Translations under genes and position numbers: made by a program
Shown here: positions 18,753 to 26,508 of the stretch, piece by piece
Position numbering within the stretch: the stretch's first letter is position 1
Layout: the number at the start of each line of letters is the position of its first letter
NCBI GenBank assembly: GCA_902580135.1
Contig: CACHJL010000010.1
Location: 1-35,334, forward strand
Origin: an uncultured Pelagibacteraceae bacterium
Lineage (GTDB): Bacteria; Pseudomonadota; Alphaproteobacteria; Pelagibacterales; Pelagibacteraceae
Reading direction: 5' to 3'
Length of the DNA stretch: 35,334 nt
Notes under the pieces: model-generated
The model's input: the letters and a program-made list of their open reading frames with translations, nothing else
What the model was told of the DNA's origin: nothing
Databases searched by the model: none

Positions 18753-19742
18753 TTATCTGCCTATCTCTGCCATTCTTTCTACAGATTTTCTAGCTTTTGT
18801 AATTGTTTCTTTGTCCATTATTAGTTCGTTTGTTTCATTCTCTAAACAATCTAATATTTTTGGTAATGTAATCTTTTTCATATGAGGACATAAATTACAG
18901 GGACGTATAAATTCAACTTTTGGATTATCGATTTGAACATTGTCACTCATTGAACATTCTGTAACCATCATTACTTTTTTAGGCTGATTATCTTTAACGT
19001 ATTTAATCATACCACTTGTCGAACCTGCAAAATCGCTTGCCTTTATTACATCTGGCGGACATTCAGGGTGAGCGATTATTTTAATACCTGGATTATTTTT
19101 TCTAATTTCATTTATTTCTTCATCTTTAAATTGCTCATGAACTTCGCAAGTTCCTTTCCACGAAATAATTTCTACATCTGTTTGGGAAGCAACATATTTT
19201 GCTAAAAAATCATCTGGCAAAAATATAACTTTTTTTACCCCTAGTGATTGCACAATTTTTACAGCATTAGCTGAAGTACAGCATACATCTGTTTCTGCTT
19301 TTACATCTGCCGATGTATTAACATAAGAAACCACAGGTACTCCTGGATATTTTTTTTTTAAATTTCTTACATCTTTACCTGTGATTGATGCTGATAAAGA
19401 ACAACCTGCATTCATATCTGGTAGTAAAACTTTTTTTTCGGGGCTCATAAGTTTTGCTGTTTCAGCCATAAAATGAACTCCACACATAACAATTATATCT
19501 GCTTTAGTTTTCGCAGCTTCCACAGCTAGAGCAAGTGAGTCAGCAGAGAAGTCAGAAATACCATGGTATATCTCTGGTGTTTGATAATTGTGAGCAAGAA
19601 TTACAGCATTTTTTTCTTTTTTTAATTTGTTAATTTTATAAATATAAGGTGCGTGAATTGACCATTCAATCTCAGGGATTGTTCCTGAGACTTTTTTATA
19701 AATTGGATCAGTAAACTTTTTTACTTCAGAATTAAATTCCAT
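18753..19742 (-). CDS. nadA: Quinolinate synthase A, [4Fe-4S] enzyme
   Basis: Condenses iminoaspartate with dihydroxyacetone phosphate to quinolinate. Three pseudo-repeated domains carry the cluster ligands: C114 in NAGCSLS, C228 in AHPECPP and C282 or C285 in PCNLCPHMK. The substrate region AHNYQTPEIYHGISDFSADS is at about residues 50-69, and MCGVHFMAETAKLMSP at 86-101. The length of 329 aa fits. No nadB lies next to it, so iminoaspartate must come from an enzyme encoded outside the window. It is divergent from tRNA-Leu, 58 bases away. Confidence 0.96.
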   Translation of the reverse strand: MEFNSEVKKFTDPIYKKVSGTIPEIEWSIHAPYIYKINKLKKEKNAVILAHNYQTPEIYHGISDFSADSLALAVEAAKTKADIIVMCGVHFMAETAKLMSPEKKVLLPDMNAGCSLSASITGKDVRNLKKKYPGVPVVSYVNTSADVKAETDVCCTSANAVKIVQSLGVKKVIFLPDDFLAKYVASQTDVEIISWKGTCEVHEQFKDEEINEIRKNNPGIKIIAHPECPPDVIKASDFAGSTSGMIKYVKDNQPKKVMMVTECSMSDNVQIDNPKVEFIRPCNLCPHMKKITLPKILDCLENETNELIMDKETITKARKSVERMAEIGR

Positions 19743-19800
19743 AATAAAAACTTATCAACTTGAATTAGAATTGTCATTCATTTAATCTGACGCATTAATT

Positions 19801-19886
19801 GCGGCCATGCTGAAATTGGTAGACAGGCACGGTTGAGGGCCGTGTGGGCTTAGCCTTTGAGAGTTCGAGTCTCTCTGGCCGCACCA
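19801..19886 (+). tRNA. tRNA-Leu (anticodon GAG)
   Basis: An 86-base class II tRNA. The acceptor stem GCGGCCA/TGGCCGC pairs perfectly. The anticodon stem CACGG/CCGTG encloses TTGAGGG, giving GAG for CUC/CUU. A long variable arm holds GGCTTAGCC (GGC/GCC stem), and the T-arm is GAGAG-TTCGAGT-CTCTC. CCA is encoded (19884-19886). It runs tail to tail into the tmRNA gene. Confidence 0.97.
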
Positions 19887-19890
19887 GAAT

Positions 19891-19934
19891 AAAAAATAAA
19901 TTAATTAAAGGGGCGTTCTGTTGCCAGGTGCCCC
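19891..19934 (-). terminator. GC-rich hairpin and T-rich tail at the tmRNA 3' end
   Basis: On the minus strand GGGGC (19934-19930) pairs with GCCCC (19914-19910) around CTG-GCAA-CAG, followed by a T-rich tail ending in six T. The hairpin is probably part of the last structured element of the coding piece and also marks the end of transcription. The tail is interrupted by A residues, so termination strength is uncertain. Confidence 0.55.
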
Positions 19935-20166
19935 AAACCCCGTAACTTAATTAATAAATTAATTAAGCTGCAAGTGCGTAACTTTCGTTAGCATTTATAA
20001 ATTAGCCCATTACGGCGGAACAATACCGAACGAAAGAATAACTTTTAGACACCCGTCGATCCTAATTCACCCCCATAAGTTGAAAATGGTGGAGGTGGTG
20101 GGTACTGCCCCCACGTCCGTAATGGTTATTACGAAATTCGTTTATCGTCATAGTTGGAAAACCAAC
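19910..20166 (-). ncRNA. ssrA: tmRNA, circularly permuted two-piece alphaproteobacterial type
   Basis: Rescues stalled ribosomes and adds a degradation tag. On the minus strand the 3' tRNA-like half comes first. This acceptor piece ends with a T-arm (GTGGG, loop GGCAGTA, CCCAC), then CACCTCC, A and CCA (end at 20087). A 12-base spacer (20086-20075) follows, then the coding piece from 20074, starting GGGGGTG, which pairs with CACCTCC (one G-U) to rebuild the acceptor stem. The pieces also pair through GTTATT with AATAAC and TTCG with CGAA, matching helix P2. The tag reads ANESYALAA then TAA. After it come a 9-bp hairpin (CTTAATTAA/TTAATTAAG) and a GC-rich hairpin. The outer ends are approximate. 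Confidence 0.92.
19963..19992 (-). other. tmRNA tag reading frame (ANESYALAA)
   Basis: Nine codons followed by TAA: GCT AAC GAA AGT TAC GCA CTT GCA GCT. The Ala-Asn start and the YALAA end match the usual proteolysis tags recognised by ClpXP-type proteases. It is one codon shorter than the ten encoded by E. coli ssrA. In-frame TAA at 20004-20002 excludes a much longer tag. The stop codon sits in the 5' strand of the hairpin that follows. Confidence 0.88.
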
Positions 20167-20172
20167 ATTAAT

Positions 20173-20200
20173 AATATAAAACCAAATTATAGAGATTCAA
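20173..20200 (-). promoter_or_regulatory. Candidate tmRNA promoter
   Basis: On the minus strand TTGAAT (20200-20195) and TATATT (20178-20173) are 16 bases apart, matching 4 of 6 and 5 of 6 consensus positions. The predicted start near 20166 coincides with the first base of a GTTGG-TTTT-CCAAC hairpin (20166-20153) that opens the precursor. AT-richness makes chance matches likely, so the fit with the RNA 5' end is the main support. Confidence 0.42.
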
Positions 20201-20210
20201 TAAATTATTC

Positions 20211-21158
20211 ATGAAATTAACAACTGAACAAGCTAAAGAAATTAAAGATCAACAAAATCAAGAAAATAAAACGAAAAGAGTTACTGCTATTGAACTAGAA
20301 AAAATACTATATGAAGCGATACCTCTTTTAGATCATGGTTTTATTAGGGTAGTTGATTATATGGGAGATGATACATCCATCGTACAAGCTGCTAGAGTTT
20401 CTTATGGCAAGGGGACGAAAAAAGTTTCAACGGATGCAGGTCTTATAAAATATTTAATGAGACATTGGCACAGTACACCTTTTGAAATGTGCGAAATAAA
20501 ATATCACGTTAAACTTCCTATTTTTATAGCAAGACAATGGATTAGACATAGAACAGCAAACGTAAATGAATATTCAGCAAGGTACTCTATATTAGATAAA
20601 GAGTTTTATTTGCCTGAGCAAAAACATTTAGCTGCTCAATCTCAAAGTAACAGACAAGGAAGAGGAGATGTTATAGAAGGAGATCAAGCAAAAAAAGTTT
20701 TAGATCTTCTAAAAAATGATGCTGAACGAACATATGATAATTATGAAATGATGTTGAATGAAAGATATGATGGATCAGTAATTGATGAAAAGGAAGTCGG
20801 CCTTGCTAGAGAATTAGCAAGAATGAATTTAACTTTAAATACTTACACCCAATGGTATTGGAAAACTGATCTTTTGAATTTAATGAATTTTTTAAGACTT
20901 CGTGCAGATCACCATGCTCAATATGAAATTAGAACTTATGCTGATGCAATGTTGGATACATTAAAAAAATGGGTACCAATAACTTATGAAGCATTTATGG
21001 ATTATCGAGTTGGTGGTACTGAAGTATCTGCTAAAGGAAAATCAGTTATTCAAAAATTTATAAAAGGAGAAAATGTTTCTATAGAAAAGTCTGGTCTTTC
21101 TAAGAGAGAGTGGAATGAATTAATGGAAGCTTTTGATCTTAAAGATAAATTGATTTAA
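20211..21158 (+). CDS. thyX: FAD-dependent thymidylate synthase ThyX
   Basis: Methylates dUMP to dTMP with methylenetetrahydrofolate, using FAD and NADPH as reductant, so dihydrofolate is not released. The ThyX motif [14 protein letters not shown] is at about residues 112-125, and [28 protein letters not shown] and [14 protein letters not shown] are further family blocks. It has 315 aa, somewhat longer than short ThyX forms because of an N-terminal charged segment and a C-terminal tail. It is the only thymidylate synthase in the window. It overlaps the convergent mrp gene by 20 bases and starts 44 bases from the predicted tmRNA 5' end. Confidence 0.96.
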   Translation: MKLTTEQAKEIKDQQNQENKTKRVTAIELEKILYEAIPLLDHGFIRVVDYMGDDTSIVQAARVSYGKGTKKVSTDAGLIKYLMRHWHSTPFEMCEIKYHVKLPIFIARQWIRHRTANVNEYSARYSILDKEFYLPEQKHLAAQSQSNRQGRGDVIEGDQAKKVLDLLKNDAERTYDNYEMMLNERYDGSVIDEKEVGLARELARMNLTLNTYTQWYWKTDLLNLMNFLRLRADHHAQYEIRTYADAMLDTLKKWVPITYEAFMDYRVGGTEVSAKGKSVIQKFIKGENVSIEKSGLSKREWNELMEAFDLKDKLI

Positions 21159-21942
21159 TTTTTTCAGCAAAACTTAAGTAAATTTTAGAAATTTCATGTT
21201 CAGGATTATTTTCAACAATTGGAGTTCCTTTATCACCTTGTTTTCCAACTTCTGGGTCTATTGGAATTTCACCTAAAAATTCTTTTTTAAATTCGTCTGC
21301 GGTTTTTTTAACTCCTCCTTCACCAAATATTGGATATTTTTTTCCATCATCTCCAATGAAATGACTCATATTATCAACTAGACCTAAAATTTTTACTTTT
21401 AACTTATCAAACATTTTAATACCTCGTTTGACGTCTTGTAGAGCTATTTCTTGAGGAGTTGAAACAATTATTGCTCCATCCACATTTATTTCTTGTGCAA
21501 AAGTTAGCTGCGTATCGCCTGTTCCTGGCGGCATATCGACAATTATAAAATCTAAATCTTTCCAAGAGACTTTTTGTGTAAATGTTTTAATAGCGCTTGT
21601 TACCATTGGCCCCCTCCATATCATTGGAGTTTGTTCTTCTGTTAAAAAACCTATAGACATACATTGGATATCATATTTAATAATTGGTTTTAAAGTTTGC
21701 CCATCGCTTTCGGGCTTTTCATTAATTGAAAATAGTTTTGGTAAAGAGGGACCGTATATATCAGCATCAAGCAAACCTACTTTGCATCCAATATTTTTAA
21801 GAGCTAAAGCAATGTTTGTTGCAAATGTGGATTTGCCAACACCACCTTTGGCACTTGATATTGCAATTGTAAATTTTGTTCCTTTAATAGGGTTTTTTTT
21901 AAAGCTTTTTGGTTCTGTTTTTGCTTTTAATGTGTCATTCAT
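21139..21942 (-). CDS. mrp: Mrp/ApbC-type iron-sulfur cluster carrier ATPase
   Basis: P-loop ATPase of the Mrp/NBP35 family that carries Fe-S clusters to target proteins. The deviant Walker [11 protein letters not shown] is at residues 30-39, with [26 protein letters not shown] and [14 protein letters not shown] following. It lacks the N-terminal DUF59 domain often fused to Mrp. The usual CxxC in the segment NMSxFxCPxC is missing: here it reads [21 protein letters not shown] role in cluster transfer is thus inferred from family, with a different ligand set possible. It is divergent from hflK and converges on thyX. Confidence 0.88.
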   Translation of the reverse strand: MNDTLKAKTEPKSFKKNPIKGTKFTIAISSAKGGVGKSTFATNIALALKNIGCKVGLLDADIYGPSLPKLFSINEKPESDGQTLKPIIKYDIQCMSIGFLTEEQTPMIWRGPMVTSAIKTFTQKVSWKDLDFIIVDMPPGTGDTQLTFAQEINVDGAIIVSTPQEIALQDVKRGIKMFDKLKVKILGLVDNMSHFIGDDGKKYPIFGEGGVKKTADEFKKEFLGEIPIDPEVGKQGDKGTPIVENNPEHEISKIYLSFAEKIKSIYL

Positions 21943-21994
21943 GCATTTATCATTATCTTGTTTTTAAGCATAAAGACACTATATAGAATGTCAT

Positions 21995-23080
21995 ATGAGC
22001 GATTTCAAAAATCAAAGCCCGTGGGGCAGTCCTCCTGGAGGAGGAGGAAATGGTGGATTTAGAAGAGGACCTACTCCACCAGATATTGATGAAATTGTAA
22101 AAAAAATTCAAAACACAATAAATAGATTTACTGGTGGTGGAACTGGTGGCTCGAAACCAATAATATTTGGTCTAATTATTTTAGCAATTCTTTGGGCGCT
22201 AAGTGGACTGTATAGAGTATTGCCTGACGAACAGGGAGTTGTAATGAGATTTGGAAAATTTGTAAATACTACTCAACCTGGGTTAAATTATCATTTTCCA
22301 TATCCAATCGAAACTGTTTTAACTCCAAAAGTTACTAAAGTTAATAGAATTGATATTGGATTTAGATCTGAAAGAGATAGTGGATTTACATCTGGAGGAG
22401 TTGCTGATGTTCCAGAAGAAAGCTTGATGTTAACTGGAGACGAAAATATTGTAAATATTGATTTTTCAGTTTTCTGGGTAATTAAAGATGCTGGTAATTT
22501 TTTATTCAAAATTCAAGATCCAGAAGGAACAGTAAAAGCTGCTGCTGAAACCGCTATGAGAGAAGTTATAGCAAGATCGAACATTCAACCAATACTTACA
22601 GAAGGTAGATCTTTAATTGAAACGGATACACAGGAAATAATTCAACAAATTTTAGATGAATACAATAGTGGTATTCAAATTACACAAGTACAAACTCAAA
22701 AAGCTGACCCACCAGATCAAGTAATTGATGCATTTAGAGATGTTCAGGCTGCAAGAGCCGATATGGAAAGATCTAAAAATGAAGCTGAAGCATACCGAAA
22801 CGATGTTATACCAAGGGCACGAGGAGAAGCTGCAAAGATATTACAAGCAGCTGAGGCTTATAAAAAAGAAGTAGTTGCTAAGGCAGAAGGTGAAGCAAGT
22901 AGATTTTTATCAATTTATAATGAATATTCTAAGGCAAAAGAAGTAACACAAGAAAGAATGTTTTTAGAGACTATGGAAAAAGTATTAGCAGATATTAATA
23001 AAATTATAATCGATAAGAATGCGGGATCTGGAGTAGTTCCTTATCTACCATTACAAGAATTAAAGGCAGGTACAAACTAA
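21995..23080 (+). CDS. hflK: HflK, membrane subunit of the FtsH-regulating HflKC complex
   Basis: SPFH/band-7 protein that with HflC forms a large cage around the FtsH protease in the inner membrane and moderates its activity. A Gly/Pro-rich N-terminus (about residues 1-52) is followed by one transmembrane segment at about 55-73, the SPFH domain (about 75-265) and an Ala/Glu-rich coiled region (ARGEAAKILQAAEAYKKEVV). The length of 361 aa is typical. The stop TAA overlaps the start of hflC. Upstream, 52 bases separate it from divergent mrp. Confidence 0.95.
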   Translation: MSDFKNQSPWGSPPGGGGNGGFRRGPTPPDIDEIVKKIQNTINRFTGGGTGGSKPIIFGLIILAILWALSGLYRVLPDEQGVVMRFGKFVNTTQPGLNYHFPYPIETVLTPKVTKVNRIDIGFRSERDSGFTSGGVADVPEESLMLTGDENIVNIDFSVFWVIKDAGNFLFKIQDPEGTVKAAAETAMREVIARSNIQPILTEGRSLIETDTQEIIQQILDEYNSGIQITQVQTQKADPPDQVIDAFRDVQAARADMERSKNEAEAYRNDVIPRARGEAAKILQAAEAYKKEVVAKAEGEASRFLSIYNEYSKAKEVTQERMFLETMEKVLADINKIIIDKNAGSGVVPYLPLQELKAGTN

Positions 23081-23949
23081 TGAAAGCAGGAAAAATTTTA
23101 TTATCAATAATTATTTTATTAGGCATAGTAACATTTTTTTCAGTGTTTGTTGTTAAGGAAGTTAATCAAGCTATTGTTTTACAATTCGGTGATCCTAAAA
23201 AAATTATATTAAAACCAGGGTTAAACTTTAAAATTCCATTTATTCAGAATGTGGTATTTTTAGATAAAAGAATTCTAAATTTAGATACACCACCCGAAGA
23301 AGTAATTGCATCTGATCAAAAACGTTTAATAGTTGATGCATTTGCAAGATTCCAAATTGTAGACCCACTAAAATTTTATATTTCAGTCGGCAATGAAAGA
23401 GTTGCAAGATCAAGATTGGCTACTATTATAAATTCAAGAATAAGAAATGTTTTAGGTCAACAGGAATTACAAACTCTATTATCTCAAGATAGATCAAAAC
23501 AAATGGCATTAATTCAAGAAGGCGTAAATAATGAAGCGGAAAATTTTGGAATTAAAATTGTAGATGTTAGAATTAAGAGAGCTGATCTTCCTCAGGCAAA
23601 CAGTGATGCAATTTTTAGAAGGATGCAAACAGAAAGAGAAAGAGAAGCAAAAGAATTTAGAGCAAAAGGAGCTGAAATGGCGGTAACTATAACTTCTACA
23701 GCTGACAAAGAAGTGACTGTAATTTTAGCGGATGCGCAAAAAAAATCAGAGATTATGAAAGGAGAAGGTGATGGGGAAAGAAACAGAATATTCGCTGATG
23801 CCTTCGGTCAAGACCCTGAATTTTTTGCATTTTATAGAGCAATGCAAGCATATGAAAAATCTCTAATTGGTGGGGAAACATCTTTAATACTTTCTCCAGA
23901 TAGTGAATTTTTCAAATTTTTTGGAAATATAAAGCCTAAAGCAGAGTAA
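23080..23949 (+). CDS. hflC: HflC, membrane subunit of the HflKC complex
   Basis: Partner of HflK. A transmembrane segment at about residues 5-26 precedes an SPFH domain beginning VVKEVNQAIVLQFGDPKKII. Typical blocks are LDTPPEEVIASDQKRLIVDAF, the arginine-rich GNERVARSRLATIINSRIRN, VDVRIKRADLP and FRRMQTEREREAKEFRAKG. The 289 residues match the family. It overlaps hflK by one base and is followed by the DUF2065 gene after 7 bases. Confidence 0.95.
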   Translation: MKAGKILLSIIILLGIVTFFSVFVVKEVNQAIVLQFGDPKKIILKPGLNFKIPFIQNVVFLDKRILNLDTPPEEVIASDQKRLIVDAFARFQIVDPLKFYISVGNERVARSRLATIINSRIRNVLGQQELQTLLSQDRSKQMALIQEGVNNEAENFGIKIVDVRIKRADLPQANSDAIFRRMQTEREREAKEFRAKGAEMAVTITSTADKEVTVILADAQKKSEIMKGEGDGERNRIFADAFGQDPEFFAFYRAMQAYEKSLIGGETSLILSPDSEFFKFFGNIKPKAE

Positions 23950-23956
23950 TCTAATT

Positions 23957-24142
23957 ATGAAAGAATTGATCATAGCTTTTGGTCTATTCTTATTCATTGA
24001 AGGTATTTTGTACGCCATATTTCCATCAAAAATGAAAAGTATGCTTAAAAAACTAAATGAAGTGAGTACTAACCAACTTAGAACAGGTGGATTTGTATTT
24101 GCGATAATTGGATTTATTATTATTTGGTACATTAAAAGATGA
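23957..24142 (+). CDS. Small membrane protein, DUF2065 family (YjeT-like)
   Basis: A 61-residue protein with two hydrophobic helices (about residues 4-22 and 43-59) around a short basic stretch, IFPSKMKSMLKKLNEVSTNQLR. The pattern GLFLFIEGILYAIFP and TGGFVFAIIGFIIIWYIKR fits DUF2065, whose E. coli member yjeT also lies next to hflKC. Function is not established. Position between hflC and degP, with a 4-base overlap into degP, suggests a link to membrane protein quality control. Confidence 0.82.
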   Translation: MKELIIAFGLFLFIEGILYAIFPSKMKSMLKKLNEVSTNQLRTGGFVFAIIGFIIIWYIKR

Positions 24143-25545
24143 GAAAGTATTTTAAATTATTATTTATTTTTTTAATCTCTTGGAATATTGGAGTTTTAGC
24201 AAATGCACAAGAAAGACCAGCATCTTTTGCAGATTTAGCTGAAAAAGTAATGCCATCTGTTGTAAATATTTCAACAACTACAACAGTAACTACTCAAGCC
24301 AATCCATTTCCATTTGAATTTCCTCCAGGTTCTCCTTTTGAGGATATGTTTAAAGAGTTTGGAACACCTCAAAAAAGAAAATCGAGCGCTCTAGGTTCAG
24401 GATTTATTATTGATAAGGAAGGAATAGTTATAACTAATAACCATGTTATCCAAGGAGCAGAAGATATTCTTGTAAGAGTAAATGGCGATAAAGAATTTAA
24501 AGCCAAAGTATTAGGAGCAGATCCAGGAATGGATATAGCTGTTCTTAAAATGGAAACTGAAGAAAAATTTATACCTGTAAAATTTGGCGACTCAGACAAA
24601 GCTAGAATTGGAGATTGGGTTATAGCAATAGGAAATCCATTTGGTTTTGGAGGAACAGTTACTTCAGGTATTATTTCAGCAAGAAATAGAAGTATAGGAT
24701 TATCGAGATATGAAGACTTTATTCAAACAGATGCATCAATCAACCAAGGAAACTCAGGAGGTCCTTTATTTAATATGGAAGGAGATGTAATAGGAATAAA
24801 TACTGCAATACTAGGCCCATCAGGATCAATAGGAATAGGATTTGCTATTCCATCAAACAATGCAAAAAGAGTTATAAGCCAGTTAATTGAATTTGGAGAA
24901 ACAAAAAGAGGATGGTTGGGAGTTAGAATTCAATATGTCACAAAAGAAATAGCAGAAGTCGAAAAGCTAGATAAACCATTTGGAGCTTTAGTTGCAAGTG
25001 TAGCTGAAGGGAGTCCATCTGAAGATGCCGGAATAAAAGCAGGTGATATCATCTTAGAATTTGATGGAAAAATTATAAATGAGATGAGTGAATTACCAAA
25101 AATAGTTGCAGCAACAGATGTTGGAAAAAAAGTAAATGTTAAAATATGGAGAAATCAAAGAGAAATAACAAAAACAATAGTTCTTGGAAGATTGGAAACA
25201 TCTTCTGATTTTAAACCACAAAAAAAAGTTTTACAAAAACCAAAAAAAAATAAAATAGAAGGATTAAAAATTACTGTTAGATTATTAAGTAAAAAAGATA
25301 TTTCAGAAAGAAAATTGCCAAAAGGAACATCAGGCGTTGTAATCACTGAAATTGAGAAAGATAGTCCTTTAAATTATCTAGAAGTAAACAATATTATCGT
25401 AGAAGTACAAAAGAAAAAAATTAATACAATCGGTGATCTTAAAAATACAATTGATAAGACAATGAGAAGTACGGAAAAAACATTGTTAATAGCAATTTAT
25501 AACAATCAAAATCAAAGAAGATATATTGGTGTTAAATTAAATTAA
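24139..25545 (+). CDS. degP: Periplasmic Do-family serine protease (DegP/DegQ)
   Basis: HtrA-type protease and chaperone of the periplasm. A signal peptide (basic start, hydrophobic core, ANA-Q near residues 21-24) leads to a trypsin-like domain with the triad H102 (TNNHVIQ), D132 (GMDIAVL) and S206 (GNSGGPL). The Q-linker segment before the triad is PFPFEFPPGSPFEDMFKEF. Two PDZ domains follow (about 255-345 and 370-465). The length of 468 aa fits DegP/DegQ. It overlaps the DUF2065 gene by 4 bases. The hflKC-DUF2065-degP order puts two membrane and periplasmic quality-control systems in one unit. DegP or DegQ cannot be told apart here. Confidence 0.93.
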   Translation: MRKYFKLLFIFLISWNIGVLANAQERPASFADLAEKVMPSVVNISTTTTVTTQANPFPFEFPPGSPFEDMFKEFGTPQKRKSSALGSGFIIDKEGIVITNNHVIQGAEDILVRVNGDKEFKAKVLGADPGMDIAVLKMETEEKFIPVKFGDSDKARIGDWVIAIGNPFGFGGTVTSGIISARNRSIGLSRYEDFIQTDASINQGNSGGPLFNMEGDVIGINTAILGPSGSIGIGFAIPSNNAKRVISQLIEFGETKRGWLGVRIQYVTKEIAEVEKLDKPFGALVASVAEGSPSEDAGIKAGDIILEFDGKIINEMSELPKIVAATDVGKKVNVKIWRNQREITKTIVLGRLETSSDFKPQKKVLQKPKKNKIEGLKITVRLLSKKDISERKLPKGTSGVVITEIEKDSPLNYLEVNNIIVEVQKKKINTIGDLKNTIDKTMRSTEKTLLIAIYNNQNQRRYIGVKLN

Positions 25546-26454
25546 ATGGACCTTAAGTCCAAAATAATTTTAATATCTGGTCCAACTGCATCAGGAAAAT
25601 CAAATTTCGCTATAAAACTTGCTAAAAAAATTAAAGGTGAAATTATTAATGCTGATAGCATGCAAGTTTACAAAGAATTAAAAATCTTATCGGCAAGACC
25701 ACTAAAAAAAGAATATCAAAAGGTTCAACACCATCTTTACGGTTTTCAAAATGTAAAAAATAATTTTTCTACTGGAAAATGGTTAAAACTTGCAACAAAA
25801 AAAATATCTATAATTAAAAAGAGAAAAAAAATCCCTATTTTAGTTGGGGGTACAGGTTTATATTTTAAAGCTTTAACAGATGGTTTAGTTAAAATTCCTA
25901 ATATACCTAGCAAACTTAGAAATGAGATAAGAAATTATCAAAAAAAAATTGGTCAAAAAAAATTTTATAAACAATTAATTAAACTAGATCCATTAATTAA
26001 TGAAAAAATAAATTCAACAGATGTTCAAAGATCTATTAGAGCTTATGAGGTTAAGCTTTATACTAAGAAATCATTAATTGATTGGTTTAAAAATACAAAA
26101 TCAAAATTTACTAATGATGATTTTTTTAAAATTTATATAGATTTTCCAAGAGAAGATTTATTAGTAAGAATTTCTTCAAGAGTAGATGAAATGCTAAAAC
26201 AAGGAGCTATTAAAGAGGTAAAAAAATTTTTAAAATTCAAGATATCCTCTGACAAGACTCCAAATAAAATAATTGGAATTAATGAAATTAAAGATTTTCT
26301 TCATAAAAAATCTGATTTGAATGAAGTTAAGGAAAAAATAACAATAAAAACAAGACAATACGCTAAAAGGCAAAGCACTTGGGCACGAGGTCAAATGAAG
26401 AATTGGCAAAAAATAAATCCAAAAGCTTTAAAAAACTTTTTAAAAAAAATCTAA
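25546..26454 (+). CDS. miaA: tRNA dimethylallyltransferase
   Basis: Transfers a dimethylallyl group to N6 of A37 in tRNAs that read UNN codons. Motifs are the P-loop GPTASGKS (12-19), INADSMQVYKEL with the catalytic Asp, PHHLYGF-like HHLYGFQN, and VGGTGLYFKALTDGL. The C-terminal YAKRQSTWARGQ matches the family's RR.FAKRQ.TWFR. The length of 302 aa is normal. The ATG follows the degP stop without a gap. Its dimethylallyl-PP substrate comes from the MEP pathway that dxs (in this window) begins. Confidence 0.95.
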   Translation: MDLKSKIILISGPTASGKSNFAIKLAKKIKGEIINADSMQVYKELKILSARPLKKEYQKVQHHLYGFQNVKNNFSTGKWLKLATKKISIIKKRKKIPILVGGTGLYFKALTDGLVKIPNIPSKLRNEIRNYQKKIGQKKFYKQLIKLDPLINEKINSTDVQRSIRAYEVKLYTKKSLIDWFKNTKSKFTNDDFFKIYIDFPREDLLVRISSRVDEMLKQGAIKEVKKFLKFKISSDKTPNKIIGINEIKDFLHKKSDLNEVKEKITIKTRQYAKRQSTWARGQMKNWQKINPKALKNFLKKI

Positions 26455-26471
26455 ATTAATCTCACTTAAAC

Positions 26472-26501
26472 TTGACCTGGGAGCACAACTTCAGCTAGAT
26501 T
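26472..26501 (+). promoter_or_regulatory. Candidate promoter of the ilvB-ilvH-ilvC unit
   Basis: TTGACC (26472-26477) matches 5 of 6 and TAGATT (26496-26501) 4 of 6, with an 18-base spacer. The start of transcription would fall at or within a base or two of the ilvB ATG (26508), implying a leaderless message. No Shine-Dalgarno sequence is seen there, which is consistent but also common in this window. Confidence 0.42.
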
Positions 26502-26508
26502 GGCTGAA
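26490..26508. repeat. Inverted repeat overlapping the ilvB -10 region and start
   Basis: TTCAGC (26490-26495) and GCTGAA (26503-26508) form a perfect 6-bp dyad with a 7-base centre that contains the candidate -10. It could be a repressor site or, if transcription starts upstream, an RNA hairpin at the start codon. Confidence 0.5.

Noticed and set aside
19743..19800. Promoter for tRNA-Leu (TTGAAT or TTGTCA elements)
   Set aside because: No -10 hexamer at suitable spacing matches better than chance in such AT-rich sequence.
20041..20130. A plus-strand structured RNA or riboswitch (GGTGGAGGTGGTGGG) upstream of thyX
   Set aside because: The same bases read on the minus strand are the T-arm and acceptor end of tmRNA, with a tag and matching stems, so the plus-strand reading is the complement of that gene.
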